DNA of 17,577 bases, from positions 1-17,577 of the forward strand of contig JABSSV010000021.1 of assembly GCA_013213875.1 (NCBI GenBank). Direction: 5' to 3'. The DNA is from Lysobacterales bacterium. Lineage in GTDB: Bacteria > Pseudomonadota > Gammaproteobacteria > Xanthomonadales > SZUA-36. Positions 13,901-17,577 of the stretch are shown here, piece by piece. Position numbers and translations under genes: made by a program. Every line of letters starts with the position of its first letter. Positions within the stretch are counted from its first letter, which is position 1. The notes under the pieces are model-generated. The model saw nothing but the letters and a program-made list of their open reading frames with translations. It ran no database searches and was not told where the DNA came from.

Positions 13901-16396
13901 TTATGGTTCCAGCGCAGCGCGTACCAGCGCGCGCGCATCAGCAGCCGTGGCCTGAATCAGCGCTTCCGCAGCCAGCGCTTCACAACGGGCCAGGTCCAGG
14001 GCCCGCAAGCGGTGCTTGAGGCGTGCAACCTGGGCCGTCGGCATGGACAGCTTGCGAATACCCAGCCCCAGCAGCACCGGCGCCGCCAGCGTATCGGCCG
14101 CGGCCGCGCCGCACACACCGACCTCAATGCCAGCCGCCTTGCCGGCCTGAGCCGTTTGCGCAATCAACCGCAGCACCGCCGGATGCAGCGGATCCAGACG
14201 GCGTGCCAGGGACGGCGCCAACCGGTCCATGCTGAGCGCATACTGGGCCAGATCATTGGTGCCAATGGAGAAGAAATCTGCTGCCGAAGCCAACTGGTCT
14301 GCCAGCAAGGCCGCAGCCGGAGTCTCAATCATGACGCCCAGCGCCAGTTCGCGCTCAAGCCCGGTGCGCGCGCGCACCGCATCCAGCCGCCCACGCACCG
14401 CCTGCAGATCCGCCACATCATTAACCATGGGCAACATGACCTGAAGCGGACGGGGGCTCTCCACGCGCAGTAGCGCTTCCAGCTGGTCATCCAGCAAACC
14501 GGGATTGGCCAGCGACAGACGCACGCCGCGGACGCCCAGGGCCGGATTGTCTTCTTCGTCCTGGGACAGATAGCTGATGGGCTTGTCCGCACCGCCATCC
14601 AGCGTGCGTACCACCAGCGGCCGGTCGCCTAGGGCATCGGCGATGGCCTGCAGCTCCTCCCGCTGCGCCTCCACGGCCGGTGCCGAGGGCCGCGCCATAA
14701 AGAGGAACTCCGTGCGCAGCAGGCCGCAGCCCTCCGCGCCGGCAGCCACGGCACCGCGGGCTTCCTCCAGGGAGGCGAGATTGGCATGCACGCCAATTCG
14801 GGTACCGTCCTGCAACGTACAGGGTTCGCCGGCAGCGGCCCGGGCCGCCTCACTGGCGGCCAGCTCGCGTGCCTGACGCTGTTCAAAGGCGGCCTTCGCT
14901 GCGGCCGAGGGCGCCACGTGCAGTTCCCCGCGGTCCGCATCCAGCGCCAGCGCCGTACCATCGCTGACCGCGAGAATCTCGTCGCCGGCCGCTACCAGCA
15001 GCGGCAGTCCCTGCGCAGCCGCAAGAATCGCCACGTGCGAGGTGGCACCGCCATTGGCCAGGCACACACCCTGCAGCTGCTCACGATCCAGGTTCATCAG
15101 CTGTGAGGGAAACAGATTGCTGGCCAGCACAATGGCCTTGTCTGGCAGGCTCTGTACCTGATCCGGCGCCTGCCCGGCCAGCACGCGCAGCAGCTGATCG
15201 CAGAGATCGCGCAGATCATCGGCCCGTTCGCGCATGCGCGGATCCGGCAGCTGCAAGAGGATTTGCTCCGCGGCCTCCGTTGCCTGCAGCCAGGCCGCCG
15301 CGGCGCCGGACGCCAGCTGGGCCTCCGCATCCGCGCGCAGACCCGGATCCTGAAGCAAGGCCAGATGCGCGGCCGCCACCTCGGCGCGTTCGCCACCCTC
15401 CTGGGCGACCAGCGTTTCCAGATGTTGCTGCAGCGTGGCCAGCGCCTGCTGCAGGGCCGCTGACTCCTCGGCCCGTGTACCCGGCGGCTGTTCCGGCAGC
15501 GTCGCTGCCGCGCGCTCAAGACGTACTGCCTGCCCGTAGGCCAGTCCCGGGCTGGCGCTCAGCGCTGGTAAGCGCGTGTCGGGCGCTGGCGCTTTCGGGG
15601 CCTCAGCCACCGGCGCCTGGGTCACCACGGAAGGGGCGTGGTCCAGGGGCTCCAACAGCGGTAGCAAAGCCGCCAGCGCCGCTTCCGCATCGGCACCCTG
15701 CAGGTGCAGTGCGATCTGATCACCACAGCTCAGACCCAGGCCCATAAGTGCCACCGGGCTGCTCAGCGGGGCGCGCTTGCCGTCTGCTGTGCGCAGCTCA
15801 CCGCTGGCTGCAAACGGTTTCAGGGCTTGCAATAGGGCGGCCGCGGGACGCGCATGCACGCCATGCTCCAGCCCCAGATAAACGGTTTTGCTGCAGCGCA
15901 GATCAGAGTCGCCCTGCGTGGCTTGCACCGCCTGGTCATCCAGGCGCATACGCAGCAGCGGCGTGGCAAAGTCAACCGGGCCCGTCGCTGCCAGCTGCTC
16001 CAGCACCTGACCCGGCGCATGCAGCAACAAAACCGGCGTCCGCAGGCTGGCCGCCTTGCGTGCCAAACGGTCCAGATCAAAACGCAACAGCGGTTGACCG
16101 GCACTTACGCGATCCCCGGCGGCCACCAGCGCCTCAAAACCATCACCCTTCAGCATGACCGTATCGATGCCCACGTGGATCAGAAATTCGGCACCATTGT
16201 CGGCCCTAAGATTGATGGCATGGCGGCTGTCGGGCAGGTTAATCACTTCGCCGTCAAAGGGAGCGCGTACCTCACCACAGTCCGGATCAATGGAAACCCC
16301 ATCGCCGAGCACGCGCTCACGGAATACCGGGTCCGGGCTATCGTCCAGGGTTTCCAGCCAGCCGCGAAGCGGCGCATAGACGGTCAGTTCACTCAC
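13901..16396 (-). CDS. nagF: Multiphosphoryl transfer protein EIIA-HPr-EI for the GlcNAc PTS
   Basis: Cytosolic protein of 831 residues carrying phosphate from PEP to NagE. Domain order: glucose-type EIIA (about 1-150) with phosphorylated His74 in LIHVGID; HPr (about 168-252) with His181 in HGVHARP; an Ala/Pro-rich linker (about 256-276); and enzyme I (about 278-831) with His454 in GGATSHVAI, PEP-binding LLRTEFLFM at 559-567, SIGTNDLAQY at 710-719 and the catalytic Cys762 in VCGAAAAD, equivalent to Cys502 of E. coli enzyme I. All phosphotransfer residues are present, so the protein looks functional. The start is GTG at 16396, overlapping the GH20 stop as GTGA; the frame is open to 16468 but that would overlap further. 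Same transcript as GH20 and nagE. Confidence 0.96.
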   Translation of the reverse strand: MSELTVYAPLRGWLETLDDSPDPVFRERVLGDGVSIDPDCGEVRAPFDGEVINLPDSRHAINLRADNGAEFLIHVGIDTVMLKGDGFEALVAAGDRVSAGQPLLRFDLDRLARKAASLRTPVLLLHAPGQVLEQLAATGPVDFATPLLRMRLDDQAVQATQGDSDLRCSKTVYLGLEHGVHARPAAALLQALKPFAASGELRTADGKRAPLSSPVALMGLGLSCGDQIALHLQGADAEAALAALLPLLEPLDHAPSVVTQAPVAEAPKAPAPDTRLPALSASPGLAYGQAVRLERAAATLPEQPPGTRAEESAALQQALATLQQHLETLVAQEGGERAEVAAAHLALLQDPGLRADAEAQLASGAAAAWLQATEAAEQILLQLPDPRMRERADDLRDLCDQLLRVLAGQAPDQVQSLPDKAIVLASNLFPSQLMNLDREQLQGVCLANGGATSHVAILAAAQGLPLLVAAGDEILAVSDGTALALDADRGELHVAPSAAAKAAFEQRQARELAASEAARAAAGEPCTLQDGTRIGVHANLASLEEARGAVAAGAEGCGLLRTEFLFMARPSAPAVEAQREELQAIADALGDRPLVVRTLDGGADKPISYLSQDEEDNPALGVRGVRLSLANPGLLDDQLEALLRVESPRPLQVMLPMVNDVADLQAVRGRLDAVRARTGLERELALGVMIETPAAALLADQLASAADFFSIGTNDLAQYALSMDRLAPSLARRLDPLHPAVLRLIAQTAQAGKAAGIEVGVCGAAAADTLAAPVLLGLGIRKLSMPTAQVARLKHRLRALDLARCEALAAEALIQATAADARALVRAALEP

Positions 16397-17577
16397 GGTT
16401 TCGGCTCCAGACGTAGCCAATCCAGGGCCCAGTAGGGATCCAGGACCGGGCGCCGGAAGCGCAGGCACAGATCAGCCTGACCCGCGCTGCGCGCCAGCGG
16501 CGCCAGCGGCGCCGATGGCAGCGTACTGGCGCCAAACTGGTCCACGGCGGGCGCCAGCGGCAGCGTGGCCACTACCGGACCGTCACAGCTGTGCAGTTGC
16601 ACCACCAGTTCACCGGCCTCTGTCTCCGGCGGCAGCACGACCACATTGGCCAGGTCTTTGCCCAGCTGGAAGTTAAACGGCAGCTGGCCGACCGAGGCGC
16701 TGATGGCCGCAATATTGGTCAGATCTGCATCGCGCCACAGCCAGCAGGGACGCATGATGTCGACCAGATAGGACTCCCGTACCCCGCTCAAGGGCGCATC
16801 ATCTTCCACCGCCAGCACCACCGCGTTGGAGCATAGCTCCAGCTCCCGGTCTTCGCGCATCAGCGGGTCCGGCGTGCGTAACGGAGCGATGCCCGTGAGC
16901 GCCTGCGGATCGGTCGCCACATGGATGCCCAGCGCTTGCAGGCGCGGCAGGTGCTGCGTCAGGCGCGCGGAAAATTCCGGCCAGCTGCGCTGGTCAGCGG
17001 TAGTCCAGCCCACCTCGGCCACAGCCACGGCGCGCGGCCAGGTCATGTACTCGGCCTGGATTTCCCGGCGCACGTGCTCAGTCCAGAGATTGGCCTGCAA
17101 ACCGAGCACAAACTCACGGTTTTCCAGCAGCGTGTCCGGCAGCGGATCAAACTCATAGACGTCCCGCACGGTAATTACGCCGCCACGTCCCGGCGGCGCG
17201 TCCGAGGCGGCGGTCTGAATGTGGTCAAAATACAGCGTTGGTGCCGGCGAAAGCACGGTCTGGTGGCCCTTGGCGGCCGCCTCAACGGCACCGTTGACGC
17301 CGCGCCAGGACATGACCGCCGCATGGGCCGGCAGATCGCTTTCAAGAATTTCATCCCAGCCAATGACCCGCCGTTCATACTGGTCCAGGTGGCCCTGAAG
17401 TCGTTCCACATAGTAATTCTGCAGGTCCTGCAGCGCTTCAATGCCCAGCTCATCCATGCGCGCACGCACGCGCTCTGAGCCTTCCCACTGCTCCGTCACA
17501 ACCTCGTCACCGCCCAGGTGGATAAAGGGGCCGGGAAACAGGGTCACGATCTCATCCAGCACCGTTTCCAGAAACTC
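16393..17577 (-). CDS. GH20 beta-N-acetylhexosaminidase, C-terminal part
   Basis: Releases terminal GlcNAc (or GalNAc) from chitin oligomers, glycans or peptidoglycan fragments by substrate-assisted catalysis. The window holds the last 394 residues; the frame is open across the right edge, so the N-terminus is missing (whole enzymes are often 600-900 residues). Seen: HLGGDE near the start of the visible part (residues 20-25 here), whose Asp-Glu pair is the GH20 catalytic dyad; conserved VIGWDEIL, AAVMSWRGVNG, LGLQANLWTEHV and PRAVAVAEVGWT of the catalytic barrel; and a C-terminal beta-rich region of about 160 residues. The stop overlaps the nagF GTG start by 4 bases. Cell location cannot be judged without the N-terminus. 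Confidence 0.95.
   Translation of the reverse strand, partial: EFLETVLDEIVTLFPGPFIHLGGDEVVTEQWEGSERVRARMDELGIEALQDLQNYYVERLQGHLDQYERRVIGWDEILESDLPAHAAVMSWRGVNGAVEAAAKGHQTVLSPAPTLYFDHIQTAASDAPPGRGGVITVRDVYEFDPLPDTLLENREFVLGLQANLWTEHVRREIQAEYMTWPRAVAVAEVGWTTADQRSWPEFSARLTQHLPRLQALGIHVATDPQALTGIAPLRTPDPLMREDRELELCSNAVVLAVEDDAPLSGVRESYLVDIMRPCWLWRDADLTNIAAISASVGQLPFNFQLGKDLANVVVLPPETEAGELVVQLHSCDGPVVATLPLAPAVDQFGASTLPSAPLAPLARSAGQADLCLRFRRPVLDPYWALDWLRLEPKP

Noticed and set aside
13721..14473. A 250-codon plus-strand open frame across the nagE-nagF junction
   Set aside because: Antisense to two certain genes; Gln/Arg/His-rich shadow with no domain or ribosome binding site.
15103..15747. A 214-codon plus-strand frame rich in Pro and Ala
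   Set aside because: Antisense to the EI part of nagF, which is intact; composition explained by the third-position GC bias.
1..17577. tRNA, rRNA, CRISPR array, insertion sequence, prophage or toxin-antitoxin genes
   Set aside because: None was seen on reading both strands: no repeat-spacer pattern, no transposase or integrase motif, no long direct or inverted repeats, and no cloverleaf-like segment in the few intergenic gaps.

Overview
The window is a GC-rich, gene-dense stretch of bacterial chromosome, most likely from a gammaproteobacterium. The reasons are the glmU-glmS pair, the GlcNAc phosphotransferase proteins of the NagE/NagF (EIICB plus EIIA-HPr-EI) type found in Pseudomonas-like bacteria, and abundant Gram-negative signal peptides including one lipobox. 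I do not name a genus. I found no rRNA, tRNA, CRISPR array, insertion sequence or phage gene, and nothing marks an island boundary.

Layout from left to right. (1) 1-2023, minus: glmU followed by glmS (cut by the left edge), which make UDP-GlcNAc and glucosamine-6-phosphate. (2) about 2004-4157, plus: an exported S9 prolyl-oligopeptidase-type peptidase, divergent from glmU and convergent with (3). (3) 4121-5792, minus: xdhC and a mocA-like nucleotidyltransferase overlapping by 8 bases, a maturation pair for a molybdenum hydroxylase that is not itself in the window. (4) 5909-9105, minus: a compact run of EamA-type transporter, beta-carbonic anhydrase, membrane-anchored M23 metallopeptidase and SGNH hydrolase. 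(5) 9278-9691, plus: a small lipoprotein of unknown function. (6) 9713-11398, minus, plus 11526-12098, plus: four exported proteins, namely a redoxin of the PRX-like1 type, a TlpA-like thioredoxin, a DUF4920-type protein and a divergent YceI-family protein. (7) 12143-17577, minus: GH20 beta-N-acetylhexosaminidase (cut by the right edge), then nagF (EIIA-HPr-EI) and nagE (EIICB), linked by a 4-base overlap and a 9-base gap.

How they work together: the GH20 enzyme releases GlcNAc from chitin oligomers or peptidoglycan fragments. NagF takes phosphate from PEP and relays it through its EI, HPr and EIIA domains to the EIIB domain of NagE, which imports GlcNAc as GlcNAc-6-phosphate. At the other end of the window GlmS and GlmU run the biosynthetic direction of the same amino-sugar metabolism. 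The periplasmic thiol cluster (6) is the least understood part and the best place to look for undescribed function.

Most genes belong to known families. I did not find a clear-cut novel system. The most useful observations are the second EIIB domain of NagE lacking its phosphorylation cysteine, the coupled PRX-like1/TlpA pair with DUF4920 and YceI, the unresolved start of the S9 peptidase, and the orphan XdhC/MocA pair.
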